Assembly: GCF_947501405.1 (NCBI RefSeq)
Contig: NZ_CANMVK010000001.1
Span: 806,001 to 870,000, forward strand
Source: an uncultured Hoeflea sp.
GTDB taxonomy: Bacteria; Pseudomonadota; Alphaproteobacteria; Rhizobiales; Rhizobiaceae
Length of the DNA: 64,000 bases
Reading direction: 5' to 3'
A model generated the notes under the pieces. It made no database searches. It had not been told where the DNA came from and saw nothing but the letters and a program-made list of their open reading frames with translations. Of this stretch, positions 16,945 to 26,513 are shown one piece after another (the stretch's first letter is position 1; the number at the start of each line of letters is the position of its first letter). The position numbers and the translations under genes were made by a program.

Positions 16945-17898
16945 TCAATCGGGCCATTCTTCGGCGCCGAGTGTGGCAAGCGCGTCAATCATGCGGGTGA
17001 AACTGTCCCGAGCGCGTGAGACAGAGTGGCGGGCGCGCAGATAGCCATGCACCAAGCCTTCTTCCTCGATGCAGCGCGCCTTGCCGCCGGCCCCGACAAT
17101 CTTTGCGCAATAGGCAGGCCCGTCACCCGCCAGCGGATCACATGCCGCGGTGAAGACGACCGTCGGCGGCAGTCCGGTGAAATCCCCTGCAGTAAGCGGC
17201 GTGAATGTGGGGTCGTCGACCGGCGCTTCGCCGCCGGCGCGCAGACGCTCATAGTAGACCATGTCCGCGGTGGTCAGCAGCGGCGCATGGGCGTGTGTGA
17301 TGAAGCTGCCCCGGGTTACCTCATTGCCGAGCGCCGGATAGATCAGCACCTGGCCCGCTGGCTTCCGGCGCTCGGAGCGGGTCGCATTGGCGATGCCCGC
17401 GGCAAGGTTTCCACCGGCGCTGTCACCGCACAGGACAACCGGGTGCTCCGACGCCGCCGCGACATGCCGGTAGGCAGCGAGCGCATCTTCAAACTGGGCG
17501 GGATGGCAATGTTCGGGCGCCAGACGGTAATCGACGGCGATGACCTCGTAGCCGGTCCGGCCGCAGAGTTCGGCGCAAACACTGTCATGGCTTTCAAGCC
17601 CGCCGACCACGAAACCGCCGCCATGCAGATAAAGCACCGTGGCGCGAGGCGAACCGTTTCCGGTGCGGTAGGTGCGAAGCGGGATTTGCGTGGCCGGTCC
17701 GGCAATGTGCTGATCGGTTGTTGTCACGCCCGAAGGCCGTCCGGCGTCGAAGGCGCGACACAGGGCGTCGTAGACCCTGCGCTGGTCCGTGACATCCATC
17801 GCCACCGCATCGGGCGGGTAGTGGGCGTCGGACTGATCAATGAACGCCCAGGTCTCCGCATCGAGCAACCGGTCATAGGGTGAAGGACGCTCCGGCAA
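16945..17898 (-). CDS. Alpha/beta hydrolase, hormone-sensitive-lipase family
   Basis: A 317-residue esterase with the oxyanion motif HGGGF (92-96), nucleophile GDSAGG (Ser160), Asp254 (CDPLAGDG) and His284 (VHGYL), the HSL/bacterial family IV arrangement. The start is a TTG at 17898 with AAAGG eight bases upstream; no nearby ATG keeps the N-terminal cap. It is convergent with the CocE-type gene (19-bp gap) and divergent from the HAD gene. It hydrolyses short acyl esters in related proteins. Confidence 0.87.
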   Translation of the reverse strand: MPERPSPYDRLLDAETWAFIDQSDAHYPPDAVAMDVTDQRRVYDALCRAFDAGRPSGVTTTDQHIAGPATQIPLRTYRTGNGSPRATVLYLHGGGFVVGGLESHDSVCAELCGRTGYEVIAVDYRLAPEHCHPAQFEDALAAYRHVAAASEHPVVLCGDSAGGNLAAGIANATRSERRKPAGQVLIYPALGNEVTRGSFITHAHAPLLTTADMVYYERLRAGGEAPVDDPTFTPLTAGDFTGLPPTVVFTAACDPLAGDGPAYCAKIVGAGGKARCIEEEGLVHGYLRARHSVSRARDSFTRMIDALATLGAEEWPD

Positions 17899-17977
17899 TG
17901 ATTTAACCTTTCAACATCATGTGGTTGACCTTGATGCGATTGCCATGCACTGCATCTGTCAAACGGGAAACTGCGAC

Positions 17978-18694
17978 ATGGCATGGCATCCGAAGACGGA
18001 AATCAAGGCAATTCTGTTTGACAAGGACGGCACTCTTGTTGATTTCGACCGGACCTGGGCTGAAGCCAACCGCAAGGCGGCGCTGGCGGCAGCAAATGGC
18101 GACGCCGAGCTTTCAGACAGGCTGCTGATTGCGTGCGGTATGGATCCGGTGACCGGCAAGACGGCGGGCGACAGTATGTTCGCTGCCGCCAATGCCGAGG
18201 AAATCGCCATCCACATGATCGCTCATGGCAGCCCCTACAGGCTCGAGGACCTTGGTCGCGTCCTTGATGAAGTGTTCGTCGCAAGTGCCGAGACGCCCTG
18301 GCCAATCTGCGATCTTGACGATTTGCTGCAACGGCTCGGATCGGAAGGCCGCCAGCTCGGCATCGCCTCCAGCGATGGCGAAAGCGGCATCCGGCGCACT
18401 GTCGAGCTGCTCGGGCTAAAACGCCATATCAGTTTTATCGCCGGCTATGACAGCGGCCATGGCCCAAAGCCAGAACCGGGGATGATGCTGGCCTTTGCGC
18501 GGCATCTCGGGTTTGCACCGGAATCCATTGCAATGGTCGGCGACAATCGCCACGACATGGAGCTGGCCCGCGCCGCCGGCGCAGGTGCCGCGATCGGTGT
18601 GCTGTCGGGAACCGGGACGTCTGAAAGCCTGGCGGAACTCGCCGATGTGCTGATCGATTCGGTGGCGGATCTGCCGGAGTTGCTGGCCGGCTGA
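17978..18694 (+). CDS. HAD-family phosphatase
   Basis: A 238-residue HAD hydrolase with motif I FDKDGTLVDF (Asp15, Asp17), motif II IASSDGES and motif IV VGDNRHDME. It resembles phosphoglycolate phosphatases but has an FDKDG variant of the first motif. ATG at 17978 is taken as start; a longer frame to 17921 would add a cysteine-rich stretch not seen in the family. It ends 35 bp from the convergent ABC ATPase gene. It is distinct from the Gph-like protein at 11730. Confidence 0.8.
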   Translation: MAWHPKTEIKAILFDKDGTLVDFDRTWAEANRKAALAAANGDAELSDRLLIACGMDPVTGKTAGDSMFAAANAEEIAIHMIAHGSPYRLEDLGRVLDEVFVASAETPWPICDLDDLLQRLGSEGRQLGIASSDGESGIRRTVELLGLKRHISFIAGYDSGHGPKPEPGMMLAFARHLGFAPESIAMVGDNRHDMELARAAGAGAAIGVLSGTGTSESLAELADVLIDSVADLPELLAG

Positions 18695-18729
18695 GACGAC
18701 CCAAGGTACGGTCACCAGTCCCGACGATG

Positions 18730-20349
18730 TCAGGCGTCGCGGCTCTTGAGCAGGTCGGTAAGCCAGTCCGGGTCCATTTCCGGCACGGAAGACAACAGCA
18801 ATTGGGTGTAGTCGGGGAAGGGCGGCGAGATGATCTCGCTTTTGAGTCCTTGCTCCACGACCTTGCCCTGGAACATGACCACGATCTCATCCGAAATCGC
18901 CTTCACGGTGGCAATGTCGTGGGTGATGAACAGATAGGTGATGTTGAACTCACGCTGTAGCCGCAGCAACAATTGCAGGATGCCTTCCTGAACAATCTGA
19001 TCGAGGGCGGACGTGACCTCGTCACAGATGATCAGGTCCGGTTCGGCAGCCAATGCCCGGGCGATGCAGATGCGTTGTTTCTGACCGCCGGAGAGCTCGG
19101 AGGGCAGGCGGTCCATGAAGCTCTCGTCAAGCTCGATCATGTTCAGAAGATCGATGACGCGGGCTTCCCGCTCCTTGCCAGTGAGTCCGAGATAGAATTC
19201 GAGCGGGCGGCCGATGATCTCTTCCACGGTGTGGCGCGGATTCATGGCTGTGTCGGCCATCTGGTAGATCATCTGGATGCGTCGCAACTGGTCCTTGGAA
19301 CGGTCCTTGAGTTTGGGCGGTAACGTCTCACCATTGAAGGTGACGCTGCCCGACATCGGCGGCAACAACCCGGTGATCACCCGGGCGGTGGTGGATTTGC
19401 CGGAGCCGGATTCGCCGACGACGGCTACGGTGCGGCCGCGCGGGATCGAGATCGAGACATCATGCAGGACTTTCAGGGTGCCATAGGCCGCATCGATGTT
19501 GTCAATCGTCAGCACCATGTCCTCGCCCTTGATTTCGGGCTTTTGGAGCGCTCGCACCGACCACAGCGATTTGGTGTAGGCTTCTTCCGGCTGGCTCAGC
19601 ATCTGCCGGGTCGGGGCCTGCTCGACCTCCTCGCCATAGCGCAGAACCTTGATGAAATCGGCCATCTGGGCGACCACGGCAAGATCGTGGGTGATGTAGA
19701 TTGCGGCGGTGTCGAACTCTTCGACAATGGCGCGCATGGCCGCCAGAACCTCGACCTGGGTGGTGACGTCGAGCGCCGTGGTCGGTTCGTCAAAGATGAT
19801 CAGATCCGGGCGCGGCGACATCGCCATGGCGGTCATGATCCGCTGCAACTGGCCGCCTGAGACCTGATGCGGATAACGGCTGCCGATGGTCTCGGGGTCG
19901 GGGAGCTGAAGCGAGCGGAACAGGTCCACCGCATCGGCGCGGGAATCGGCGTCTGACCGGATGCTGCGCCGGTTGGCGGCTTCAACGGTCTGTTCGATCA
20001 GGCGGTGCGCGGGATTGAAGGACGCGGCTGCCGATTGCGCCACATAGGCAATGCGGGTGCCCCAGAGTTTGCGTTTTTCCTCATCGCTGGCCGCCACCAG
20101 ATCGATGCCGTCAAACAGGATCGAGCCGCTCGTAAGCCTGCAGCCGGGTTGGGTATAGCCCATCGCGGCCTTGCCCAGGGTGGATTTCCCCGCGCCGGAT
20201 TCGCCGATCAGGCCCATGATCTCGCCGCGCCTGAGCGTCAGGTCGACGCCCTTGATGATGTCGTGCCAGCGCTCATCGGAATAGCCGTCGATACGGATGT
20301 CGCGCATCTCGAGCAGGATGTCGCCGCTGCCGTTGGTTTCAGTGCTCAT
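18730..20349 (-). CDS. Dipeptide/oligopeptide-type ABC transporter, fused double ATPase
   Basis: A 539-residue protein equivalent to DppD and DppF in one chain. The N-terminal domain has [19 protein letters not shown] and [12 protein letters not shown]; the C-terminal domain has GESGSGKSTT, LSGGQKQRI and LIICDEVTSALD. Double ATPases of this kind energise uptake of peptides, opines or nickel. Its start overlaps the stop of the DppC-like gene by 11 bp, completing the B-C-DF order on the minus strand. The binding protein is encoded divergently at 22638. Confidence 0.93.
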   Translation of the reverse strand: MSTETNGSGDILLEMRDIRIDGYSDERWHDIIKGVDLTLRRGEIMGLIGESGAGKSTLGKAAMGYTQPGCRLTSGSILFDGIDLVAASDEEKRKLWGTRIAYVAQSAAASFNPAHRLIEQTVEAANRRSIRSDADSRADAVDLFRSLQLPDPETIGSRYPHQVSGGQLQRIMTAMAMSPRPDLIIFDEPTTALDVTTQVEVLAAMRAIVEEFDTAAIYITHDLAVVAQMADFIKVLRYGEEVEQAPTRQMLSQPEEAYTKSLWSVRALQKPEIKGEDMVLTIDNIDAAYGTLKVLHDVSISIPRGRTVAVVGESGSGKSTTARVITGLLPPMSGSVTFNGETLPPKLKDRSKDQLRRIQMIYQMADTAMNPRHTVEEIIGRPLEFYLGLTGKEREARVIDLLNMIELDESFMDRLPSELSGGQKQRICIARALAAEPDLIICDEVTSALDQIVQEGILQLLLRLQREFNITYLFITHDIATVKAISDEIVVMFQGKVVEQGLKSEIISPPFPDYTQLLLSSVPEMDPDWLTDLLKSRDA

Positions 20350-21259
20350 CGCGCAACCCGCTGGTTTTGTGCAGGAACCAGTCGACGATGAAGTTCACCG
20401 CCACGGTCAATAGTGCGATCGCAGCGGCGGGCAACAACGGTGTGATCGCTGCGGTCATGTCATATTGTGCGAACTGGATCAGCGACGCATTCTCACGCAC
20501 CATCGATCCCCAGTCGGCTGTCGGCGGCTGGATGCCCACGCCCAGGAAGGACAAGGCGGCGATGGTCAGGAACACGAAGCAGAAACGCAAACCGAACTCC
20601 GCCACCAGCGGCGGCATGATGTTGGGCAGAATCTCGCGGCGCATCACCCAGCCGAGGCCCTCGCCACGCAGCCGTGCCGCCTCGACATAGTCCATCACCG
20701 CAACATTGACCGCGACCGCGCGGGTGAGGCGGAACACACGGGTCGCATCCAGCACCGCGATGATCATGATCAGGCTGGTTACTGTGGAGCCGAAGATCGA
20801 CAACAGCATCAGCGCGAAGATCAGGCTGGGAATGGCCATCAGCACGTCAACCGCCCGGCTGATAAACTGATCGAGCCAGCTTCGGTTGATTGCGGCAACA
20901 AGGCCCAGTCCGCCGCCGATCAGGAATGACAAAAGCGTGGTTGCCAGCGCGATGCCCATGGTGTTGCGCGCGCCGTAGATGATGCGGGTAAACACGTCGC
21001 GGCCGATCTGATCGGTGCCGAAGATGAACTCTTCACTCCAGGGCGCGAAGGGTTCGGGATGGATTTCGGCCTCGCCATAGGGCGCGATCACGTCCGCGAA
21101 GATCGCGACCAGAATATAGAAGGTGACGACGATCATACCGAACCAGGCGCTCGGAGGCGCGGATTTCAGCAACAGGCCGATCCGCTCCAGCCGGGACCGG
21201 CGTTTGCGGACGGCGCCGACTTCCGCGGCGGCTGAATAGGTTTCCGGTTGGTCGCTCAT
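20339..21259 (-). CDS. Peptide-type ABC transporter permease (DppC-like)
   Basis: A 306-residue inner-membrane protein with the DppC N-terminal helix, GTDQIGRDVFTRIIYGAR segment and the EAA coupling loop (EAARLRGEGLGWVMRREILPN). Six membrane segments are expected. Its start overlaps the stop of the DppB-like gene (ATGA), so the operon is translationally coupled. Confidence 0.93.
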   Translation of the reverse strand: MSDQPETYSAAAEVGAVRKRRSRLERIGLLLKSAPPSAWFGMIVVTFYILVAIFADVIAPYGEAEIHPEPFAPWSEEFIFGTDQIGRDVFTRIIYGARNTMGIALATTLLSFLIGGGLGLVAAINRSWLDQFISRAVDVLMAIPSLIFALMLLSIFGSTVTSLIMIIAVLDATRVFRLTRAVAVNVAVMDYVEAARLRGEGLGWVMRREILPNIMPPLVAEFGLRFCFVFLTIAALSFLGVGIQPPTADWGSMVRENASLIQFAQYDMTAAITPLLPAAAIALLTVAVNFIVDWFLHKTSGLRDEH

Positions 21260-22287
21260 CTCGGGTGCAGCAATCGCGGGTTGGTGATGATGCCGATGAT
21301 GTCGGCGGTCAGATTCAACAAAATGTAGGTCGCGGCGAAAATTAGCGCGCAGGCCTGAACCACCGGAATGTCGCGGCTGGTCACTGCATCAACCATCAGC
21401 TGGCCGATTCCGGGATAGACGAACACCACCTCGACCACGACGACGCCGACCACCAGGTAGGCCAGGTTGAAGGCAATCACCGTGGCGATCGGCGCCCAGG
21501 CATTGGGCAGCGCGTGCTTCAAGATGATTTCCGATTGCGAGGCGCCCTTGAGCCGCGCCATCTCGATATAGGGACTTGCCAGCAAGTTGATGATGGCGGC
21601 GCGGGTCATGCGCATCATATGGGCCACGATCACCAAGGTCAGGGTCAGCGCCGGCAGGGCGACCCGGTAGAGCCGTTCGCCAAGTTCGGTGGTGGCGTCG
21701 ACATTGGCAAGAGAAGGGAACACCGGCCAGAGCGAGGTCAGGAACAGGATAAGAATGTAGGCGACGAAAAACTCGGGCGTGGAGATCGTCGTCAGTGTTG
21801 CCGCATTGACGATCCGGTCATAGGCGGAGTTGCGGTAGAGCGCCGCCGTCAGGCCGAGAAACAGCGCCAGCGGCACCGCGATCAGGGCTGTCACGCCGGC
21901 TAGAAACAGCGTGTTCCAGAGCCGCGGACCGACCAGATCGATCACTTCGCGGGAGCGGTCCTGGCCCGATGCGTTGCGGCCGGAAAACGATGTTCCGAGA
22001 TCGCCTTGGAGCACCGAGCCGACCCAATCGAGATAACGAAGCGGCGCCGGTTTGTCCAAGCCGAGCTCCTTGCGGAACGCAGCGACGGTTTCCGTGGTCG
22101 CAGATTGTCCAAGTACCGCTTCTGTGAAATCGCCCGGGAGCATCGAAATCGAACTGAAGATGATCGCGGAAACGACAAACAGCGTTGCGAGCCCCAAGCC
22201 GAGACGTTTCAGAATTGTCGCCAGCACAGCATTCAACCGCGCGTCCCTCCCCATTTGGCCAACGGTCTTGTCGCCGTTTCCTGCCAT
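21256..22287 (-). CDS. Peptide-type ABC transporter permease (DppB-like)
   Basis: A 343-residue DppB-type permease with a first helix (LGLGLATLFVVSAIIF), the periplasmic loop ending in LPGDF, and the coupling loop EMARLKGASQSEIILKHALPN. ATG at 22287 is preferred because AGGAAG lies five bases upstream; the frame extends 18 codons further without a better site. It is the first gene of the minus-strand transporter operon. Confidence 0.92.
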   Translation of the reverse strand: MAGNGDKTVGQMGRDARLNAVLATILKRLGLGLATLFVVSAIIFSSISMLPGDFTEAVLGQSATTETVAAFRKELGLDKPAPLRYLDWVGSVLQGDLGTSFSGRNASGQDRSREVIDLVGPRLWNTLFLAGVTALIAVPLALFLGLTAALYRNSAYDRIVNAATLTTISTPEFFVAYILILFLTSLWPVFPSLANVDATTELGERLYRVALPALTLTLVIVAHMMRMTRAAIINLLASPYIEMARLKGASQSEIILKHALPNAWAPIATVIAFNLAYLVVGVVVVEVVFVYPGIGQLMVDAVTSRDIPVVQACALIFAATYILLNLTADIIGIITNPRLLHPR

Positions 22288-22637
22288 TAACGCTTCCTGA
22301 CATTTGTCAGTCATTGAGAAACGTTCGTTAATGTTGGACAACGGAATCCGGTTTGTAAACCGGCTGATTGAACTTTAGGGAATCCGGCCGTGGAATCGCC
22401 TGGGTGTTGGCCAGTGCCGCGAAATCAGGCGATCCGGTGTGATTTCAGGCTTTTCCATAACCAGCGATGATGCAAAGTCCCAATATTCGTTGGCCTTGCC
22501 ACATCGGCGCCCGATCTATGATCGAAGCTGCTGCCAGCTGTTGACAACCCGCGTCAGGAGGACAGGATAGACGGCAATCAATAAGGCTCGCGCATATGTG
22601 CCGGCCAATAAAATCTGGGAACGAAACGGAGGACCCC
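22288..22637. promoter_or_regulatory. Divergent promoter region of the first peptide transporter
   Basis: A 350-bp gene-free region between the permease operon and the binding-protein gene. It holds a perfect palindrome CCGGTTTGTAAACCGG (22348-22363) and a looser inverted repeat ATCGCCTG/CAGGCGAT (22395-22402 and 22426-22433). Either could be an operator; no regulator gene is adjacent. Promoter elements could not be assigned confidently. Confidence 0.4.
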
Positions 22638-24245
22638 ATGAAAGACGACTATCTGAAAAAGCAGGCGCGCTGGTTGAGCGAAGGCCAGATTGACCGCCGC
22701 CAATTTATCCGGGCGGCAATTGCCACCGGCCTTGCAATTCCGGCGGCGCTGACGCTTTCCACCAACGTTCTGGCGGCGACGCCGAAAAAGGGCGGCAAGT
22801 TGAGGCTGGGTTCGTCGTATGGATCGACCACCGACACGCTGGATGCCGGCACATCCGAAAACGGCATGTCCCAGGCAATTCTGTATGCGCGCGGCAATCA
22901 TCTGACCGAAATCAACAATGACGGTACACTGGTTCCCGAACTCGCCGAGAGTTTTGAACCGTCCAATGGCGCCCAGACCTGGGTCTTCAACCTGCGCCAG
23001 GGCGTTGAATTCCACAACGGCAAGACCATGACCGCCGACGATGTCATCGCCACGTTCAACTATCACCGTGACGAGAATTCGAAATCCGCGGCAAAGGGCC
23101 TGCTCTCGGGTGTCAAAGAGATCAAGAAGGATGGCGACAACCGCGTTATCTTCGAACTCGACGGCGGCAATGCCGACTTCCCCTTCATTGTCTCCGACTA
23201 CCACATTTTGATCATGCCTACGAAGGACGGCATGATCGAGGATGCCAATGATCCGGTCGGCACCGGTGCCTACATCATCGAAAAGTTCGAGCCGGGCGTG
23301 CGCACCACAGCCAAGCGCAATCCCAATTACTTCAAGGAAGGCCGCGGGCATTTCGATGAAGTCGAGTTCATCACGCTTTCCGATACAACGGCGCGTCAAA
23401 ACGCGATCATGAACGGTGACGTTGATTTCATCGACAATGTCGACCCCAAGACTGTCCGCCTGCTGGGGCGGGTTCCCACTCTCGATATTCTCAAGACCAC
23501 CGGTACGCAGCACTACACGTTCCCGATGCGGGTCAACGCGGCGCCTTTTGACAATTACGACCTGCGCATGGCGCTCAAACATTCGCTGAAGCGTCAGGAA
23601 CTTGTCGACAAGATCCTGCTTGGCAATGGCGAACCCGGCAATGACGTTCCGGTCAACGCCTCGATGCCGTTCCTCAACACCGACCTTCCGGTTCATGAGT
23701 TCAATCCGGAGAAAGCGGCGGAGCACTACAAGAAGTCCGGTCATTCCGGTGCGATTCAGTTGTCCGTCTCGGACGCTGCCTTTCCCGGCGCCGTCGATGC
23801 GGCACAGCTTATTGCCGCTTCGGCCAAGGAAGCCGGCATCGAGATCGAGATCGTGCGCGAGCCGAGCGATGGCTACTGGTCGAATGTGTGGAACAAGAAG
23901 CCCTGGTGCGCTTGCTACTGGGGCGGGCGTCCGACCCAGGACTGGATGTACTCGGCAGCCTATACCAGCGATACCGAGTGGAACGACACCGCCTGGAAGG
24001 ATGGCGAGTCGGCGAAGAAATTCAATGATCTGGTAGTCATGGCTCGCTCCGAGACCGACGAGGCCAAGCGCAAGGATCAGTATTGGGAAGCCCAGCGTCT
24101 GCTGCAGGATGATGGTGGCGCCATCGTCGCGATGTGGGCAAGCTTCATCCATGCCCATGCCAAAACACTGGCTCATGACGAGCAGGTTGCGGCCAACTGG
24201 CAAAGCGACGGCAACAAGGTTGCCGAGCGTTGGTGGTTCGCCTGA
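22638..24245 (+). CDS. ABC transporter substrate-binding protein, family 5, Tat-exported
   Basis: A 535-residue periplasmic solute-binding protein (SBP_bac_5, DppA/OppA type). The N-terminus has a twin-arginine signal (DRRQFIRAA followed by a hydrophobic stretch and VLAA), so it is exported folded. The conserved WVFNLRQGVEFHNG and DDVIATFNYH segments match the family. ATG at 22638 is chosen with GGAGGA upstream. It is divergent from the permease and ATPase genes and closed by a strong terminator. The cargo is unknown; family members bind peptides, opines and glycosides. Confidence 0.92.
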   Translation: MKDDYLKKQARWLSEGQIDRRQFIRAAIATGLAIPAALTLSTNVLAATPKKGGKLRLGSSYGSTTDTLDAGTSENGMSQAILYARGNHLTEINNDGTLVPELAESFEPSNGAQTWVFNLRQGVEFHNGKTMTADDVIATFNYHRDENSKSAAKGLLSGVKEIKKDGDNRVIFELDGGNADFPFIVSDYHILIMPTKDGMIEDANDPVGTGAYIIEKFEPGVRTTAKRNPNYFKEGRGHFDEVEFITLSDTTARQNAIMNGDVDFIDNVDPKTVRLLGRVPTLDILKTTGTQHYTFPMRVNAAPFDNYDLRMALKHSLKRQELVDKILLGNGEPGNDVPVNASMPFLNTDLPVHEFNPEKAAEHYKKSGHSGAIQLSVSDAAFPGAVDAAQLIAASAKEAGIEIEIVREPSDGYWSNVWNKKPWCACYWGGRPTQDWMYSAAYTSDTEWNDTAWKDGESAKKFNDLVVMARSETDEAKRKDQYWEAQRLLQDDGGAIVAMWASFIHAHAKTLAHDEQVAANWQSDGNKVAERWWFA

Positions 24246-24278
24246 TCGCGGATCACTGAGAGTTAGCCATTGATTAAG

Positions 24279-24306
24279 CGGCCGCGGAGCAATCCGCGGC
24301 CGTTTT
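24279..24306 (+). terminator. Strong rho-independent terminator
   Basis: Perfect 10-bp stem CGGCCGCGGA (24279-24288) with TCCGCGGCCG (24293-24302), GCAA loop, then TTTT. It ends the binding-protein transcript 34 bp after its stop. Confidence 0.9.
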
Positions 24307-24362
24307 CCGTCTGGGGCATAACTCTCGTTAGGACCGGAGAGAGACTAAAGGACCCACCGGGA

Positions 24363-25289
24363 TCAGGCAGGAAGCGCGCGGGCCTGTTTCATTGTCGCAT
24401 TGTCGGCGTGAGCCTCGGCCACCAGCCAGTCGCGCAGTCTGTGCGCATCGGGATGGGCGGAGCCATCGGACGGCGACAACAGGTAAAAAGCCTCGTCGAT
24501 CGGTACACGCAAATCAAACGGCGCTACCAGACGCCCGGACTCTAGCTCTTTTTGGGTCATTGAAGTCCGGCCAAGCGCGACGCCGCCACCAGTGGCGGCG
24601 ACCTCGAAAGCAATCAGCGAGGTGTCGAAATGCAGGCCCTGGCCACTGTCTGCATCGCTGGCGCCTGCGGCATTGAGCCAGATGCCCCATCCCTCCTCAT
24701 AGCCCAGAATGTGCAGCAGAGGATGCGCCTTGAGGTCGGACGGCTGGCGCAGTGGAGCGTCGCCCTCCATCAGCGCCGGCGCACAGACAGGAGTGAGTGT
24801 TTCCCAGGTCAGCCGTGTCGCATCGAGACCAGGCCAATGGCCTGCGCCATAGCGAATGTCGAGATCGAAGCGGCCTTTGTCGAACTCCTCGCCCCAGACA
24901 CTGGACACCACCCGGACCAGCAGGCCTGGATGCAGCTCCATGAAGCGCGACAGCCGTGGACCGAGCCAATTGACCGACAGGCCGACCGCGCAGCGCAGCG
25001 TCAGGATCTCGCTTCTGCGGCGACCGAACACCTCGTGGGTGCCTGCCGCGAGGCGGTCAAAGCTGTCGCGGACCTTCGGCAGATAGGCTTCACCGGTTTT
25101 GGTCAATTCGAGGCTGCGCGGATTGCGGATAAACAGGGATTCCCGCAGATAGAGCTCCAGAAGCTTGACCTGTTTGGAAATCGCCGCCTGGGTGAGGTGA
25201 AGCTCGGCGGCTGCTTGCGTAAAACTGAGATGCCGTGCCGAGGCCTCGAAGGCCCTGAGCCAGTTGAGCGGCGGCAATTGTCGGGTCAT
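24363..25289 (-). CDS. LysR-family transcriptional regulator (GcvA-like)
   Basis: A 308-residue LysR protein. The N-terminus PPLNWLRAFEASARHLSFTQ and helix-turn-helix AAAELHLTQAAISKQVKLLE match GcvA-type regulators closely, followed by a periplasmic-binding-like effector domain. It is divergent from the GcvT/DmdA-like gene across 113 bp and presumably controls it. ATG at 25289 is used; a TTG two codons upstream is possible. Confidence 0.9.
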   Translation of the reverse strand: MTRQLPPLNWLRAFEASARHLSFTQAAAELHLTQAAISKQVKLLELYLRESLFIRNPRSLELTKTGEAYLPKVRDSFDRLAAGTHEVFGRRRSEILTLRCAVGLSVNWLGPRLSRFMELHPGLLVRVVSSVWGEEFDKGRFDLDIRYGAGHWPGLDATRLTWETLTPVCAPALMEGDAPLRQPSDLKAHPLLHILGYEEGWGIWLNAAGASDADSGQGLHFDTSLIAFEVAATGGGVALGRTSMTQKELESGRLVAPFDLRVPIDEAFYLLSPSDGSAHPDAHRLRDWLVAEAHADNATMKQARALPA

Positions 25290-25299
25290 GACCAATCTC

Positions 25300-25338
25300 G
25301 TTATAACTCAAACCACGTCATTGCAGATCAATAGATTG
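25300..25338. promoter_or_regulatory. Candidate LysR control sites
   Basis: The divergent gap holds two small palindromes, GTTATAAC (25300-25307) and CAAT-AG-ATTG (25329-25338). They are AT-rich against a GC-rich background, as LysR sites often are. Support is weak. Confidence 0.3.
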
Positions 25339-25402
25339 TTTGACGCCAGCGCGCCAGAGCTTTCCAAATGCCGTGAAAGCAGCGAGTTGCGGAGGATCTG
25401 CG

Positions 25403-26506
25403 ATGGTAGAGATGCGGCCGACATCCAGGCTTCGACCGTCTCCCTTTTATGCGGCGGCCCTGGCCGACGGACTGGTCTCGGCTTCGGTCTACAACCGGAT
25501 GATCCTGCCGATGAGCTATGGCGATCCGGAGGCCGAGTACTGGCGGCTGATCAACGGCGTGTCGATGTGGGATGTGGGGGTTGAGCGACAGGTTGAACTC
25601 AAGGGCCGTGATGCAGCGCGCCTGGCGCAAATCCTGAGCCCGCGAAAGCTTGCGGGATGCAAAACCGGCCAGGGTAAATATGTGTCGCTGTGCAATCATG
25701 CGGGATCGTTGATCAATGATCCTATCCTGCTCAAGCTCGACGAGGACCATTTCTGGCTGTCGATTGCCGATTCCGACATGTGGCTGTGGGCGCGGGCGAT
25801 CGCAAACGAGCGAAAGCTCGATGTCGAGATCAACGAGCCCGATGTCTCGCCGTTGGCGGTGCAGGGTCCGATGGCCGAAAATGTGGTGGCGGCGATGTTT
25901 GGTGATTGGGTGCGAGAGCTCAAGTATTTCTGGTTCCGGGAAACCGAAATCGACGGCATCCCGGTGGCTCTGCAACGTTCGGGCTGGTCCAAACAGGGCG
26001 GTTTCGAGATCTATCTGCGCGACGGCTCCATGGGAACCAGGCTGTGGAACATGGTCAAGGAGGCAGGCAAGCCGTGGGACATCGGGCCGGGCGCGCCTTC
26101 ATCGGCGGAACGGGTTGAAAGCGGGCTGATCAATTGCGGCGGCGACAACGACGAGAGCACCAATCCATTCGAGCTTCGGTTGGGCAAATATATCGATCTT
26201 GATGTCGATGACGAGGTGATCGGCATTCAGGCCCTGCGCCGGATCGCTGCAGAGGGCCCGAGGCGGCAGTTGCTGGGGCTGGTGCTTGAAGGAGACGAGC
26301 CGGCACCGCTCGGCTACCAATGGGAGCAAATCCGCCATAATGGCGAGTTGGCCGGCGCCATGACGACTTGCGTCTGGTCGCCCCGGATGCGCGCCAATAT
26401 CGGCTATGCACTGATCTCGGCCGCGCGCAATGCCGGCGACAGCGTCGAAGTGCAACGGACTGGCGGCACGGTCAGGGCCAAGCTGGTCGAGTTGCCGTTT
26501 CTGTAA
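25403..26506 (+). CDS. GcvT-family methyltransferase resembling DMSP demethylase DmdA
   Basis: A 367-residue folate-binding GcvT-fold protein. Segments such as VYNRMILPM, MWDVGVERQVELKG, WLSIADSDMWLW, EPDVSPLAVQGP and RSGWSKQGGFEIYL resemble DmdA as I recall it, more than glycine-cleavage T protein. DmdA transfers a methyl from dimethylsulfoniopropionate to tetrahydrofolate, leaving methylmercaptopropionate. Many DmdA-like paralogues act on other methylated compounds, so the substrate is uncertain. ATG at 25403 has GGAGG seven bases upstream. It is divergent from a GcvA-like LysR gene and ends 7 bp from the convergent oxidoreductase subunit. Confidence 0.75.
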   Translation: MVEMRPTSRLRPSPFYAAALADGLVSASVYNRMILPMSYGDPEAEYWRLINGVSMWDVGVERQVELKGRDAARLAQILSPRKLAGCKTGQGKYVSLCNHAGSLINDPILLKLDEDHFWLSIADSDMWLWARAIANERKLDVEINEPDVSPLAVQGPMAENVVAAMFGDWVRELKYFWFRETEIDGIPVALQRSGWSKQGGFEIYLRDGSMGTRLWNMVKEAGKPWDIGPGAPSSAERVESGLINCGGDNDESTNPFELRLGKYIDLDVDDEVIGIQALRRIAAEGPRRQLLGLVLEGDEPAPLGYQWEQIRHNGELAGAMTTCVWSPRMRANIGYALISAARNAGDSVEVQRTGGTVRAKLVELPFL

Positions 26507-26513
26507 GGACGGT

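Noticed and set aside
22578-24203. 541-codon open frame antisense to the binding protein
   Set aside because: It mirrors the full length of a convincing Tat-exported binding protein and has no recognisable domain.
24325-24362. GGAGAGA-containing stretch reminiscent of a glycine riboswitch near a GcvT-like gene
   Set aside because: The rest of the conserved core is absent, and it lies downstream of a terminator and about 1 kb from the GcvT-like gene with the LysR gene on the other strand between them.
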